Assembly: GCA_944474755.1 (NCBI GenBank)
Contig: OX104113.1
Coordinates: 58,424,074-58,488,073, forward strand
DNA: 64,000 nucleotides
DNA from: Limnoperna fortunei
Lineage: Eukaryota; Mollusca; Bivalvia; Mytilida; Modiolidae
Direction: 5' to 3'
Shown here: in pieces, positions 1-11,976 of the stretch
Position numbering within the stretch: the first letter of the stretch is position 1
Layout of the letters: every line of letters starts with the position of its first letter
Notes under the pieces: generated by a model
The model's database searches: none
The model's input: only the letters and a program-made list of their open reading frames with translations
Told to the model about the DNA's origin: nothing
Position numbers and translations under genes: made by a program

Positions 1-85
1 TCCCTGTTTGCCTGCCACTTCTCCCTACATTTTTTAGAGTGTGGTGACCCCTGTATACTGATTCTTTTTCTCTATTCTTGTTTAG

Positions 86-270
86 AACATCAGTATTTCT
101 AACAGAGTTGATGATGCTCTTCTTGGAGCCAATGCATCAGCAGAGGAAGCACAGGAAGGGACAGATGATCAAGAGGAGACTAAAATTAACATCATTTACA
201 GTCATAAACTTCAACCAACTTCCTTTGATAAAAAATCTTATCAAGAATATATTAGAAGATACATACAGGA
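86..270 (+). CDS. TPT1: TCTP exon (second exon of the gene, first in the window)
   Basis: Follows the acceptor ttgtttAG at 85 and ends at 270 before GTAAGT. It reads from phase 0 through 61 codons plus two bases, starting [10 protein letters not shown] and ending YIRRYIQ plus the first two bases of a Glu codon. It holds the TCTP1-type signature and the start of the helical domain. Confidence 0.92.
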
Positions 271-3200
271 GTAAGTACTCAGTTGTTTTAAATCACCTGG
301 TCTATTGAGCTATAACCATTACAGAGCAAGCAGAGTGGAGTTTAAATTTTTATACCCCCTCTGGACTGAATCGGGGTATATAGTGGTCCTCGTGTCCATC
401 CGTCAGTTCGTCTGTCCACATTTGGTTTCTGGATGATAATTCAAAAAGTTAACATCAGATTTGAATGAAACTTTGGGATATTTTATATATCAGGTTGGTA
501 AGAAGCCTATCGATTTTGGGAGAAATCCAACAAATTTCAAGGTTGCAGTCCACGAAAAAACGTTAGGAATTTTAACAAAAACATTGTTTCTGGACAATAA
601 CTCAAAATGTTTGCATCTAATTTTAATGAAACTTTGGGATTTTGATATATATCATGTTGGTAAGAAGCCTTTCAATTTTGGGGGAAATCCGTCAAATTTC
701 TAGGTTGCAGTCTGTTAAAAACTAGAAATTTTTAGAAAAGTGTTTCCTGACAATAAGCCTATTGATTTTGGAGGGAAATCTGTCAAAATTTCAAGGTCAC
801 AGTCGACGAAAAACATTAGCGGGGGTATCAGTGATCGCAAGATCGACTTTGTCTAGTTTGTTTTGGTGAAGGTAGTAGCACAATTCTGCAGATAATCTCT
901 TTTTTTGTATGCTGTAACAGTAGTTCATGACGATCCACCAACATGTGGTGGATTTTCATGATCTCTAGTGTTTTGTAATAAAATACCAAATTATTGCAAA
1001 TTGTTGCAAAATACATCAAGAAGTTCATTAAGTTTATGTGCTGTCATTAACTCTAGCTTTGAACAACCATTTAAAGGACAGCTTTGAAACATTAAACACA
1101 TCATCTTTAGGATGTCTTCAACCAAAATTGCACAAATCATGACAGCTGACCAACCAACATGCCCGCTTTGGCTTAAAATAAGGGGGTCAATATACATATA
1201 TAGTTTTTGGCTTATAGTTCAAAAAGTATAACATACAGTACGCCCAGAGTGTATGGTCACTCAAACACTCTTCACAGTGTAGAGTGTTTCACGGTGTTTC
1301 ACCGAAAATTTTCAGTGTAGACACTCAAAATCACCCACAGCTTATTTCTACCCCAAATTGCAAAAAATAATTGTTTATTCAATTTGTTGTTAGTCACTCT
1401 TGCATTACCAACAGATATAGACTGGTAAAGCCATGTCAATACGAAGAATTTAGAACTTAATTTTTTTTTAGCTCACCTGACCCGAAGGGTCATGTGAGCT
1501 ATTGCCATCACTTGGCGTCCGTCGTCGGCGTCGTCGTTAACTTTTCTTCAAAAATCTTCTCCTAAAAAACCACTGAAGGGATTGCTTTGAAACTTTGCAT
1601 ACATCATCAGTAAAATGCCCTCTACCAAGTTTGCCCAAATCATGGCCTCAGACCAACCAACATGGCCGCCATGGCTAAAAATAGAACAGAGGGGTCAAAA
1701 TACAGTTTTTTGCTTATAGTTCAAAAAGTATAACAGATACAGGAAAACCGAACAGACCTTCCTTCTTCAGCATCTAAAGCTCTACAAAACACTCCATTGG
1801 GTCAAAGTTGTATGATGACTCCTTGTAGGAGTTATTGCCCTTTAATTGTCAAAATTGATGATTTTTGCCATTTTTGCCTCAAAATCTTGAAAATTATTAG
1901 AACTAGAGAAAAAGTTAGCATTGCTTAATTGTTCTGCTCTATGAGGGCTACAAAAATGACTTTAGGGTCAAGATTGTCTGATTAACCGTTTAAGAGTTAT
2001 TCCCCTTGAACTGTTTTTTTTTATCGGTTTTTATTGATTTTTTAAAATCTTCTCCTCTGAAACAGCTGAAAGTACTGCTTTGAAACTTTGTACACATCAT
2101 CTGTCAAATGTCCTCAACCAAGTTTGCACTAACCATGGCTGCAGATTAACCAACCTGGCCACCATGGCTAAAAATTGGAGGGGGGGGGGGGGGGGGCTGT
2201 AAAATACAGTTTTTGGCTTATATTTAAAAAAGTGTAACAGATACAGGAAAACCGAACAGACATGCCTTCATCTGCATCAAAAGCTCTACGAAACACTCCA
2301 TTGGGTTGAAGTTGTATGATGACTCCTTATAGGAGTTATTACCCTTTAATTGTCAAAATTGATTATTTTTGACATTTTTGACTTAAAATCTTGAAAATTA
2401 TTTGAACTAGAGAAAAAGTTAGTATTGCTTAATTGTTCTGCTCTATGAGGGCTACAAAAATGACTTAGGGTCAAGATTGTCTGATGAACCGTTTAGGAAT
2501 TATTCTCCTTGAACATTTTTTTAATCAATTTTAATTGATTTTAAAAAATCTTCTCCTCTTTAACCCATTAAAGGACTGCTTTGAAACATTGCACACATCA
2601 TCTTCAGGACGTCCTCTACCAAAATTGTGCAAATCATGACACCTGACTACCTAAAAAGCTATGTTGACTTAAAATAGAAAATGGGGGGGGGGGGGGGGGG
2701 GGGGGGGAGTCAAGAGAGTTTTCGACTGATAGTTAAAAAAGTATAACGTGTACAGCAAATTTGAAGTCAACCTCCCTTCTCCCTCTAGGCATCAAAAGCT
2801 CCTCCTTACTTAAAAGGTCAAAATTAATGGTTTTTTTCAGAAGTGTTGGCAATTCCTTATAGCAAAGAAAAGCTGGATAAAAAAGGATGGTTTGGTTTCA
2901 GGTTCAGGTGAGCGATACAGGCTCCTGGGAGCCTCTAGTTCTGTGTCCACACTTGTTTTAAATACTGATGCAGAATGCAGGCAAGATATTTTTTCGTGTC
3001 TACACTTGTTCAACATTAGATTTGGATCATAAAATGAGGATGTCTTGGGCAGTACCCAGTAAGATATTAATAAATACAAAAAAAACTTATATATTTACCT
3101 CCATATTAAGCTTGCGTTTGTAAATGCTCTTGACAATTTTGTAACTATAATAATATATTCTTTGATTCAGGTTACTCGGCAAAATCAAAGATGAAAAAGG

Positions 3201-6200
3201 ACAAGATGCTGCGGAGGATTTTAAAAAAAGAGCAAAGCAAGCTGTTACTGCAGCACTTGCAAACTTTAAAAATTGGGAATTTTATGTTGGTAGGTAATAT
3301 TAATACAGTTATTTCTGTTTTCAGAATAACAGATGGACTTGTATAAATTCCATTATTTGTATGTATAGATTTTTTGCAGACATGTAGTATTTTAAACAAG
3401 AAAATTTCAGCACTGTGAAGTTTTGCATTTTCATTGCGAATCTTGGGATTTGAAATTTGTTTGTTGAATTGAAATGATTGATTGATTGGACCAGTATTTC
3501 AGCTATATTCATGACGAGAACAAGTTAACAATTTATCAACAGAAAATGGGTGTGGGATGGAACACAGGGAACACAATTAAGACTGATTGAACCTAGATCT
3601 CTGAAAATTCACACAAAGATTGCACATGTACTGAAGTTGTGCACCTGCTATTATGGAATTGTTCCAGGATTCGGGGGCATTAAGTTTTACTCATGTCCTT
3701 CCATCTGTCAGTACGTACGTACATCCGAACAAATTTCCGTCAAGCTTTTCTCAGAAACTGTACATGAGAACAATATGAAATTTGGCAGGGTGGTTCAGTA
3801 TCAGTTGTACGTCCTAAGCGAATTTCAGACCTGTCGGACAACTACTTCCTGTTTGGGACTTCATTTGTATGTAAATACGTCCGTCCGTATGTACAAATTT
3901 CCTTCAAACTTTTCTCAGAAACCGTACATGAGAACAATTTGAAATTTGGCAGGGTGGTTCAGTATCATAAGTTGTACGTCTAAGCTCGGCCGTTAAACAC
4001 CATTAATCAATCAATCAATCCTAAGCAACTTTCAGACCCGATTGACAACTACTTCCTGTTTGTGACTGGGCCATTGTTAAAATGTGTTAACACGAGTATG
4101 AAAATTTCCGTCAAGCTTTTCTCAGAAACCGTACATGAGAACAATTTGAAATTTGGCAGGGTGGTTCATGTACCACAAGTTTTATGTCTTAAGCGACTGT
4201 CAGACCTATCTGCCAACTACTTCCTGTTTAGGACTTCATTTAGCGGGGGCATCTGTTTCCTATGGACACATTCTAAGATTTTTTTCTAATTTTCCAGACG
4301 TTGGGAACTAGTCATATTTTCATGACTTTTGCGTAAGAAGGTAACAATTTTGTGTAATCAACTCCAACAGTTTTCAATCCAGATCTCTGAAAATTCAGAG
4401 AAAGATTGCACATTCATTGAAGTTGTGCACCTGCTATTAAAGAATTGTTACAGGATTTTTTTAATTAATTTTCCAGACATGGGAACTTAGTCATTTTTCA
4501 GAACATTTGCAGAAGACGGTACCTATTTTGTGTAATCAACTCCTCCTACAGTTTTCAACCCAGATTTCTAGAGTGGAATAAAGGTGGTAAAATGTTGTGT
4601 ATGGGGGCCGCCATATTGACCGTATTTTATTACGTGACTGCGTTTGTGACATGATAAATGTAATTATCCAGTAAATATGATAAATAATCCAGTTTAAAAA
4701 TTTGTTTTTCTGCCTTTGCTCTTTGAAGAATATATAAATTGTGGCGATGACTAATGACCAGCTGACAACATAAGATTACCAAATACGTCTTATGTTTTAA
4801 TGATCTTTGTATTAATAAAAGTATTTTTAGACAAGAATTTTAACCTGTCTTTATTTAACTCAGATAGAATTTACCTAAAAAATAATTGTAATAAATGATA
4901 TATTTATATGATTATTTTTATATATAAAATAAAATTCCCTAGATAATTTTGCACATCTTGAAACAGCAGCTGTACCTGGAGGTGAAAATGTTACAGGTAA
5001 ATCATTACTCATTTATGAAGGGTAATTAACAGAATTTGCAGGTTAACAAAAAGGATGTTTATTGCAAGTACTAGATCATTTGATGCTGAATAATAATAAT
5101 AATAAATGTACTAAATGTGAAGTGAAATTTTGATGCGCGAAAACAGAGTATTCAAAAATATTTCATTTAGGGACCGTTATTTCTTAAATAGTCAACTTCG
5201 CAAGTATTTTGTATCAAAAAGTTTCGTGAAAATAATAATACGAATAATTTTCAATTTAATTAATATTTATGGACAAAATTCAAACTAATATTCGAAGTAA
5301 AATGAAAAATGAGGTAACCTTACATTAAACTAACATTCTGGAAAATGATATTCGCATACGAAGTTGTTGCTGCTGTGGACATTAAGTAGAAGTCTTTAAA
5401 TGGGTTAATTACTTGTTACACAAGTTGGTGTTTTTTGGTTTTTTTTGTTTTGTTTTTTTCATTTTTTGCTTAGATCAGGAATACGAAATGTAATATTTCC
5501 ACAACCTTGTCTTATAGCACAACCTTCTGTTATTTACCGTTTTGCGTTATTATCATACAAAGACTTTTAAGGTACTCGGATGTCTAGTATCGCCATCTAG
5601 TGACAAGATGGCAGACCTCCATAAGTGCATTTATTACACGGTAAATTCAATGCAGAAACTTAACCATTGAAAATATAATAAAACATCAAGAGGCAATGGT
5701 GTTTATTTTAAGTTGAAGAATAAGATATTAAATGTTCATTTTTCCACGAAGTTTCACTTTACGGCACTTAAAGTTTTAAAACCTGCCATTTCAGACTTTT
5801 GTGATTTTTTCATGTTTCCCAAAACAAATACAAGAAGTTTAAAATAATAGTAACTGATAACAGCAATTTACATGAGAAAAAAGTTAATGCAAAAATCTTA
5901 AAAAAAAAATATTAATAACAGCCGAATTGAGCAATTTAGAGGGATTAACTGTTTCTGCCTTCTCATTCAACTCGCACTGTTTCAAATAGCAAGATACTAC
6001 AAGGAACATAAAAATAACATGAAATAGAAGAACTGAAATATTACCATTCTGTATCAGAACTGTAAATAAAGAAAAAAATAAAGGAGAAAAAATTAAGACA
6101 AAATTTTCCATGTTGAAGAGGAATCAATGAACTTTAGTTCAAAATGAAAGAAAAGAAAGATGGATAGGGTACCAGAAATACAGACAGAAAGTGATCAATA

Positions 6201-9200
6201 GAAGAGAAAACAGAAATAACCATGTTGAATGTTTTTTCAAACCCAAAAAGCCTTGCCTAGCTGCACAGTTCAATAATTTAAAATGTCCCTTTCATGTAAC
6301 CCAGTCTTAAGTCCATGGGTTTACTATTTACATTGTGTCGCAATGTTGACACAACGTAAATATTAAACAAGCATAGGCTAATTTTAATTAGACTGCACGT
6401 AACCTTATGAACAAACTCTTTTGTTGCACAAGCATCTATCAAGCGATTCTCTTGCCGCCTCAACAGTTAAACTATTTTTTTGTCTCGCCTGCGACGAAAG
6501 TCGCTGGAGGCGAGACATATGTATGGGAATGCGGCGGCGTAAACACTTGACATCTTGCTTCATATATTTGTAAGCCCAAGCCCTAGGTCCATCAAATTTT
6601 GCCCAGAGGTAGCTTATGATGAGTACTAGCCAGTCAGTCACCTGTCACCTGACCTTGACCTCAATTTCACGGTCCAGCGACTACGTTCAAGTTTTTGGGT
6701 TACGACAGTTCCTCTGTAACTACGCATGGTAGGAAGACAATATTTGGTGTATAGGTTGCTGATGACTAGTACATGACTGTCTGGTAGGTGTCACCTGACC
6801 TTGACCTCAATTTCACGGTCTAGTGACTACGTTAAATTTTTTGGGTTACGGCAGTTACTCTGTTACCACGCATGGTAGGATGACAATATTTGATATATAG
6901 GTTGCTAATGACTAGTACATGACTGTCTGGTAGGTGTCACTTGACCTTGACCTCAATTTCACGGTCCAGCGACTACATTAAAGTTTTTGGGTTACAGCAG
7001 TTTCTCTGTAACTATGCATGGTAGGATGACAATATTTGGTATATAGATTGCTGATGAATAGTACATGACTGTCTATTAGTTTCCACCTGACCTTGACCTC
7101 AATTTCTCGGTCCAGCGACTACGTTAAAATTTTTGGGTTACGGCTGTTCCCCTGTAACTATGCATGGTATGGTGACAATATTTCGTATACAGGCCACTGC
7201 TGATATTTAATGCTATTTACGTAATGCTTATGACAAAATTTATTTTCGTTACTGATGCGGAATGCAGGCGAGACATTTTTCTGTGTCCACACTTGTTTTA
7301 CGATAAGAACTGCAGAAATATATTGACATAAGTTAAGCATTTATTAAAGCAATAAAAACACACAAGAGAACTCGCAAGGCTACGATAACGATGAACGTAT
7401 GGCAGCTTCGATAAGCAGAGACAATTTTAAATATAAAATCTAGATTATTGTAGCAAAGGAAATAAGAAACACATACTAAATTCTGACAGATCTTGCTCTT
7501 ATTCTTCAATGCAAAAAATAAAAAATAATTCTGTGTCAGAAGATGACAAAAAACTACTTTTTTATTTCACCAGAATCATCTCGTTCAACATGTAGTAAGA
7601 GACATCAAAAGAATGAAGTGAATAAAAATTTTATGGAAGGCGTTTTTCCGAAGATAACACTCGAATGTAAAAATGAGTCTTTCGAATAGCATTTTTTCGT
7701 TGTAAGTGCCATGTCCAAAGAGGACAACACATATTGTTGACAGGACGTATTTAAATGAGGCATGGAGTTTCATAATAAACAAATTTTAAAAACCTAGACA
7801 AAGATGACAGGCAACTTCAAAGTGAATGATATACTTCAATCACTTAGTTCTAAAGCTTGAACAAAAATTGTTCTAAATGTGGCATTGAAATACTGCATTA
7901 CTTACCCGAAGAAGTAGACATGTCGGAAAGTTCTGATGATATAAAATGGCAAAAATATAAATATTGACCATTGCCTTGCAGAGTGGAAATAAGCAAACAA
8001 ATTAAGTACAACTTTAAGCAACATGGGAGAAAATCAAATGAAAAATTTTGTTGACAATTTACAGATGGATCATTGTATGTATCCACGACTTTTCTGAAAA
8101 TTATTGACTCAATCTTCCTACTTTCAAGAAACAGAAGTTTGCATTCATGTGTCAATCATTAATCATCATGCAAGACAATGCGTACAGTTTGTCAGAATTA
8201 CCTAATATTATATTTTTGATCTATTTTTTTTTCTCCAAATCCCTCCAATGATGACCATTTCACTTTGGCATTTTTCATGAATTTTCTGACGGCTGTCCAG
8301 CTCAGTAACAAAGCAAAAACTGCATGAGTGATGTTGGCTGTCTGCACTAAATTAGGTTCAAAACATAACACGCCAGTGGGCCACAGGATGTGGATGGTGG
8401 ATTTTTAAAACATCAGGCTGATATGGCAGTTCTGAGTTGTACTATTCCAAACATTAAAGATTTTTTCGACTTTTTCCACAAAAAACTAAGAATTCCAGCC
8501 AGGAATATATACACATGTTCGTGTATGAGCGATGTGTATTCAGTACTAGCATGCTGAAGAGATTTTAAGTAAACATTTCGGATTACATACCACTTAATCA
8601 AAATAGAAAATTGTTTCTACTTCCATACCTGAAAACAACATAATCATGCTACAAGTATTAGCTTTCCTAAAAAGCTAGCCGTCTCTAAGCTTTATTTTTC
8701 GTGGACAAAAATACGTACTGTTTTTTAATGTTATTATGTATTGTTATTAATAACATCACTTCATTATGAGTACACAATGTTTAGCCAAATCAGGCAACCG
8801 CAAAATATAGGTCAGAGGCAGCAAGTGAAGCATGCACTATGCTATGCATCTCTAGATGCATCATTCTACCATTAAGATAGTTGATGTGAATCTTGTCAGT
8901 AAGCAGGAAAAGAACTAAAATTGTTCTCCTTTTCTCACTTTATTTTCCGTGTTTCTCCGTTTAAGTTTTATGATAGACATTTTATGATAAACATATACAA
9001 ATCAATGCGACTTTCCTTTTAAAACAGTTAAATTCCCATTATCTTGCATATTTTTTCTTTTTTTTTATCGTAACCGATTCGTGATCGCTCGGCTTTTCTC
9101 GAGTGGCAACGAACGACATCAAACTATTTATTATCATTAGGAAAGTCTGGACCATAATGGTTCATAGTATTCATAGACTACATAGATCTTTATAGGTTAA

Positions 9201-10469
9201 CAAGGGTTATAAAGTTATGGGAGAGAGAAACCTATATAGATCAGTGTTTCCATAGTAACTATTATGTTATCTTGTGTATATTCCTTCCTTCATAGGAAAT
9301 CTCTCTTGCTTTAATAAACACAGTGAAAAAAACAGATAGCAGAAAAAACTTGAAAAACAGTGAAGTACTTGAATAAACAGGGTGAAAAAAAAACATAACA
9401 GAAAAGAAAAAACTTGAAAAACAGTGAAGTGTTCTATTAACAGAATTTATTTTCATTATAACAGGTAACAACATTGTCAATTGTTAAGAAAACGGATAAC
9501 AGCTAATTGTTGAAAACAAGTTAACAGTTATGATGTGTTAACGTTTTCATTCTTTCATTTCGTTTGTTGTTTTATCAGAGTTAAACCATGTTTATGATAC
9601 TTTTATCTTGATCTGGGTGGATCATGTATTGGACATATTTATTCCCCTATTGGCCACTGTGTGCATTTCTTAGTCAATGTTACAAGCAGTATGAAATGCA
9701 GTATAAGCAGCGAGTTGTACACAAAATATCTCATACTATATATAATTTTTATGTTTGATGGCATTGGCTCATTGATTTTACTTAGTGGCCCATCAAATCT
9801 GTAAATTACCTATTGAAATTTTTTTCAAGGGCACGTTTTTTTTCATCAAAAATCTTTTAAGATCACATTTCAATGTTCAAAAGCATTTGACCAATTTATA
9901 TGTATGTATGCTTGCAATATTTATGAATTCAAGGTCAATGACAAAAAAAGTAAAATTTTACAAAATCAAAAAGTTTGCATTTAATTTCAATGAAACTTTG
10001 GAATATAGTTCAAAAGCCTATTGATTTTTGGGGGAATTCTGAAATTTCAAGGTACAGTTGCCAATAACTTTAGAGAATTTTTACAAAAAAGACATTTATG
10101 GATAATCACTCAAAAAGATTGAATTTGATTTCAATGAAACTTTTTGAAAGTTTTAAAATTTAGTGGGGTATGGGTGATGTCTAGATAACCTTTTTCTAGT
10201 TCATTTGTTCCCATAGCCAAAGGACCTAGCAAGCTTCAGTCCTGCAGTTAAAATCAAAATCCAATAAAAAGTAGGAAATGCAGCGTCATACTTAGTATTA
10301 CAAATGGTATAAAGTGTTTGATAGCCCATTTTTTAAAGACAACTTTCTTGTAGGAGAAAGTCAGAATGCTGATGGTATGGTGGTTTTAATGGATTACAGA
10401 GAAGATGGAGTTACACCTTACTTTTGGTTTATCAAAGATGGCCTAATAGAAGAAAAATATGTAAGTTGA
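86..10469 (+). CDS. TPT1: Translationally controlled tumor protein (TCTP), 5'-truncated gene, three visible coding exons
   Basis: Three exons (86-270, 3171-3289, 10354-10460/10469) join with matching phases into about 137 residues of TCTP, a small conserved calcium- and microtubule-binding cytosolic protein with growth and survival roles. Visible are the TCTP1-type signature ([11 protein letters not shown]) in the first exon, the helical hairpin segment ([20 protein letters not shown]), the TCTP2-type signature ([11 protein letters not shown]...DG) across the second splice and the ending [25 protein letters not shown] proteins are about 170 residues, so roughly 35 N-terminal residues lie in an exon left of the window. 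All junctions have AG/GT ends. The introns are 2.9 and 7.1 kb and filled with interspersed repeats. The C-terminus is unsettled: reading on from GLIEEKY gives two codons and a TGA at 10467-10469, but GTAAGT after EEKY is also a good donor that could reach a 3' exon near 12,113. Confidence 0.93.
345..830 (+). repeat. Interspersed repeat family R1 (GGATGATAATTCAAAAAG), copy 1
   Basis: Starts near TATACCCCC...GTCCATCCGTC and holds about three degenerate internal units of 120-160 bp (GAATGAAACTTTGGGATAT, AAGAAGCCTATCGATTTTGG, CAAATTTCAAGGT). It ends at GCGGGGGTATCAGTGATCGC. Related copies lie at 9880-10200, 15555-15760 and 55735-56490. The ORF inside is not a gene. Confidence 0.8.
1040..2945 (+). 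repeat. Interspersed repeat family R2 (AGCTCACCTGA... family) with four internal units of about 490 bp
   Basis: The main body starts at 1470 (AGCTCACCTGACCCGAAGGG) and ends near 2940 with CAGGTGAGCGATACAGGCTC. Internal units recur at about 1085, 1600, 2090 and 2585 (CTTTGAAACTTTG..ACATCATC), each followed by GTTCAAAAAGTATAAC. Poly-G runs lie at 2180-2196 and 2683-2707. A split inverted relative occupies 40226-45752. It lies inside TCTP intron 1. Confidence 0.8.
3171..3289 (+). CDS. TPT1: TCTP exon (second in the window)
   Basis: Starts after the acceptor gattcAG at 3170 and ends before GTAGGT at 3290. The first base completes a Glu codon; the frame then reads [10 protein letters not shown]...[13 protein letters not shown] and leaves one base for the Gly of the FYVGE motif. 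It encodes the second helix of the hairpin and the return to the core beta domain. Confidence 0.92.
3580..4275 (+). repeat. Interspersed repeat family R3 (GGGGGCATTAAGTTTTACTC ... CCATGGACACATTC), copy 1
   Basis: Units of about 170 bp built on TTTCTCAGAAACCGTACATG, GCAGGGTGGTTCAGTATCA and CGACTTTCAGACCTGTC, ending at CTATGGACACATTC (4262-4275). Other copies: 11200-11615 and 18725-19445. A short SINE-tail-like piece (GTTAAACACCATTAATCAATC) interrupts it at about 3992-4020. ORFs inside reflect the repeat. Confidence 0.8.
4340..4600 (+). repeat. Interspersed repeat family R4 (CAACTCCTCCTACAGTTTTC)
   Basis: Blocks ATCTCTGAAAATTCA, GAAGTTGTGCACCTGCTATTA and CAGAACATTTGCAGAAGACG recur at 3580-3680, 15140-15190 and 25070-25340, and inverted at 57230-57330. 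It is a dispersed low-copy family in this window with no coding content. Confidence 0.7.
4600..6480. other. TCTP intron, AT-rich, no gene seen
   Basis: Apart from the candidate 54-bp exon at 4943-4996, only AT-rich sequence with short ORFs lacking recognisable protein content is seen. A piece TAATTTTAATTAGACTG near 6380 resembles the end of the inverted-repeat element at 42676-42818. Confidence 0.6.
4943..4996 (+). CDS. Candidate 54-bp cassette exon inside TCTP intron (unproven)
   Basis: A 54-nt stretch is bounded by ttccctAG (ending 4942) and a strong donor CAG|GTAAAT at 4997. It has 3n length, starts and ends in the phase of the surrounding TCTP junction (phase 1), and has no stop: joined in, it would add 18 residues ([18 protein letters not shown]) between FYV and GES. 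It would break the conserved FYVGE motif, so it would be an alternative isoform, a relic or chance. Confidence 0.35.
6481..7275 (+). mobile_element. Non-autonomous TIR element with four internal tandem units (TGTCTCGCCTGC family)
   Basis: Bounded by perfect 12-bp inverted ends, TGTCTCGCCTGC at 6481-6492 and GCAGGCGAGACA at 7264-7275, with TTTTT on both sides as a possible target duplication. The left end folds into a hairpin (TGTCTCGCCT / AGGCGAGACA around GCGAC-GAAA-GTCGC). The interior has four direct repeats of about 145-150 bp built on CACCTGACCTTGACCTCAAT at about 6645, 6788, 6937 and 7085. No transposase. A fragment of the same 3' end lies at 2958-3005. Confidence 0.75.
7276..9270. other. 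TCTP intron, no gene or clear repeat
   Basis: AT-rich sequence with no ORF resembling a known protein and no marked repeat. It lies between the TIR element at 6481-7275 and the CTGTTAAC-type repeat. Confidence 0.55.
9285..9545 (-). repeat. Repeat family R5 (CTGTTAACTGTTTTT), copy 1
   Basis: Direct internal repeats AAAAACTTGAAAAACAGTGAAGT at about 9345 and 9410, then GATAACAGC and AAGTTAACAGTTATGA. It is the reverse complement in style of the block at 37160-37460 (GTTAACTGTTTTT, GCTGTTATCTGTTTTT), so both are copies of one low-complexity family in opposite orientation. Confidence 0.6.
9880..10200 (+). repeat. R1 repeat, partial copy 2
   Basis: Shares AATTTCAATGAAACTTTGG, AAGCCTATTGATTTTTGGGG and GAAATTTCAAGGTACAGTTG with the copy at 345-830, in the same orientation. 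It ends just before the last TCTP coding exon. Confidence 0.65.
10354..10469 (+). CDS. TPT1: TCTP last recognised coding exon
   Basis: Begins after cttgtAG at 10353 with GA completing the Gly codon, then [20 protein letters not shown] and [15 protein letters not shown]. At 10461 the sequence GTAAGTTGA is either a donor (GTAAGT) or two further codons and a stop. Metazoan TCTPs usually end in EEKC or similar just here, so the true end is within a residue or two of 10460. Confidence 0.88.
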
Positions 10470-11195
10470 TTGGGAACTCTTCCAGTTTTTTTTTCTTTTT
10501 AATTTGGTATAATATCGTCCCTTCTCGTCCTGGTAAATACACTGATGATTGCGACAACCAAACAATATAGTTGCAGGAAAGATGGGGTTTTTTTTGCAAT
10601 GGTTTGTATAGAATGGTTTTTTTTTGCTGTATATACTTTGTTACGCCCCTCTTCAAAAGAAAGTATTCTCATCTGGCATGCAAGACGGTTTTAATAATCA
10701 AAAAGCTAAACTGTGGAAACCAGTAGTACCTCAAGGATTACAGATAAACAATGCTTGTATAGACTGGCTGCTAAATCGGGATATAGCTGACAATTGGCCA
10801 ACATATAAGCAGAGCTAAGTTAGGGATGAAAAACCCACATGATTACGGTGTGGTAGCAATCATACTTGTCTGACCGCAATTGGTACCAACTGGAGAAAAG
10901 CTGGAAGAAAAGGGGGAAAAATAAGCATGAATATGGGAATCAAACTGTTTTAAAAGGAAAGTGGCATTGATTTGTGTATGTTTATCACAAAATTTAAACG
11001 GAGAAACATGGAATTTGCTGTATGATATCAAAACAAATTGCCATTTAACATTTAAAAAACAGTTCATATATTTTTCCACAAAGAAAAATAAAGCTTCGAG
11101 ATGGATAGCTTGTTAGGAAATTTAGGTTAATTCTTGTGGTATACAAAAGCCCATCTGTCAAGATGTTAAACTGGATCTTAAGAATGCCTTCGCAG
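10470..11195. other. Non-coding stretch after TCTP coding exon
   Basis: Contains T-runs at about 10483-10500 and 10585-10625. The 64-codon ORF at 10624-10818 resembles nothing recognised. No repeat boundary seen. Confidence 0.5.
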
Positions 11196-11199
11196 AAAT

Positions 11200-11615
11200 T
11201 TTTATTCCCCCGCGACGACATGTCGGGGGTGGGGGGGCATTAAGTTTTACTCCTGTCCGTCCATCTGTACGTCCAAATGAATTTCCGTCAAGCTTTTCTC
11301 AGAAACTGTACATGAGAACGATTTGAAAATTGGCAGGGTGGTTTAGTATCACAAGTTGTACATCCTAAGCGACTTTCAGACCTGTTGGACAACTACTTCA
11401 TGTTAAGGACTTCATTTGTACGTAATTACGTCCGTCTGTATGTACGAATTTCCGTCAAGCTTTTCTCAAAAACCTACATGAGAACAATTTGAAATTTTGC
11501 AGGGCGGTTCAGTATCACAAGTTGTATGTCCTAAGCAACTTTCAGACCTGTCGGACAACTACTTCCTGTTTGGGACTTCATTTAGCCGGGGCATCTGTGT
11601 CCCATGGACACATTC
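11200..11615 (+). repeat. R3 repeat, copy 2
   Basis: Begins with CCCCCGCGACGACATGTCGG and ends CCATGGACACATTC. Two internal units. Flanked by ATTTTTA-like sequence on both sides (about 11195 and 11620), similar to the copy inside the Penelope element, suggesting insertion at A/T-rich targets. Confidence 0.75.
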
Positions 11616-11707
11616 TTTGATTTTTAAAACTGTACACATTTGTTAATAAAGTTAGCCTTACTATGGGTATACTTTTTCGTAATTTTTTTTTTTTTTTTTA
11701 TGTTATA

Positions 11708-11976
11708 TGGGGCCTCGGTGGCCGAGTGGTCAAGGTAGTTCGTTTACTATTGATCACGTGGTCTGTCAACACTGAGATTGCGGGTTCGATTCTCACTGCA
11801 GGCAGGGTGTACTCGACTCCTATCTTAATTGACAAGGATTGCCAGTTTTCCTACCGCAGGTCGGGGGTTCTCTCCGGGTACTCCGGCTTCCTCCCCCAAT
11901 AAAAACTGGACGCCATGAAATAGCTGAAAAATTGCTGAAAGTGGCGTTAAAACACCATTCAAACAAACAAACAATA
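11708..11976 (+). mobile_element. tRNA-derived SINE, full-length, 12-bp target-site duplication
   Basis: The head resembles a tRNA-like pol III promoter: box A-like TGGCCGAGTGGTCAAGG and box B-like GGTTCGATTCTCACT. The body carries GGTCGGGGGTTCTCTCCGGG and TACTCCGGCTTCCTCCCCCA, then a tail GGCGTTAAAACACC ending in CAAA repeats. TTTTATGTTATA is duplicated at 11696-11707 and 11977-11988. The body recalls conserved-core invertebrate SINEs (Deu/MetaSINE type), which is an inference. This copy serves as the reference for the others here. Confidence 0.92.

Noticed and set aside
2489..2500. Second hammerhead core (CTGATGA)
   Set aside because: Isolated CTGATGA words here and at 10541, 26162 and 37900 lack the stem II hairpin followed by GAAA.
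3550..3942. 130-codon ORF as a gene
   Set aside because: It lies within R3/R4 repeats; related frames recur at the other copies.
11708..11790. tRNA gene suggested by box A/box B-like sequence
   Set aside because: The same head occurs about ten times joined to a common body and CAAA tail with target duplications, so it is a SINE and not a functional tRNA.
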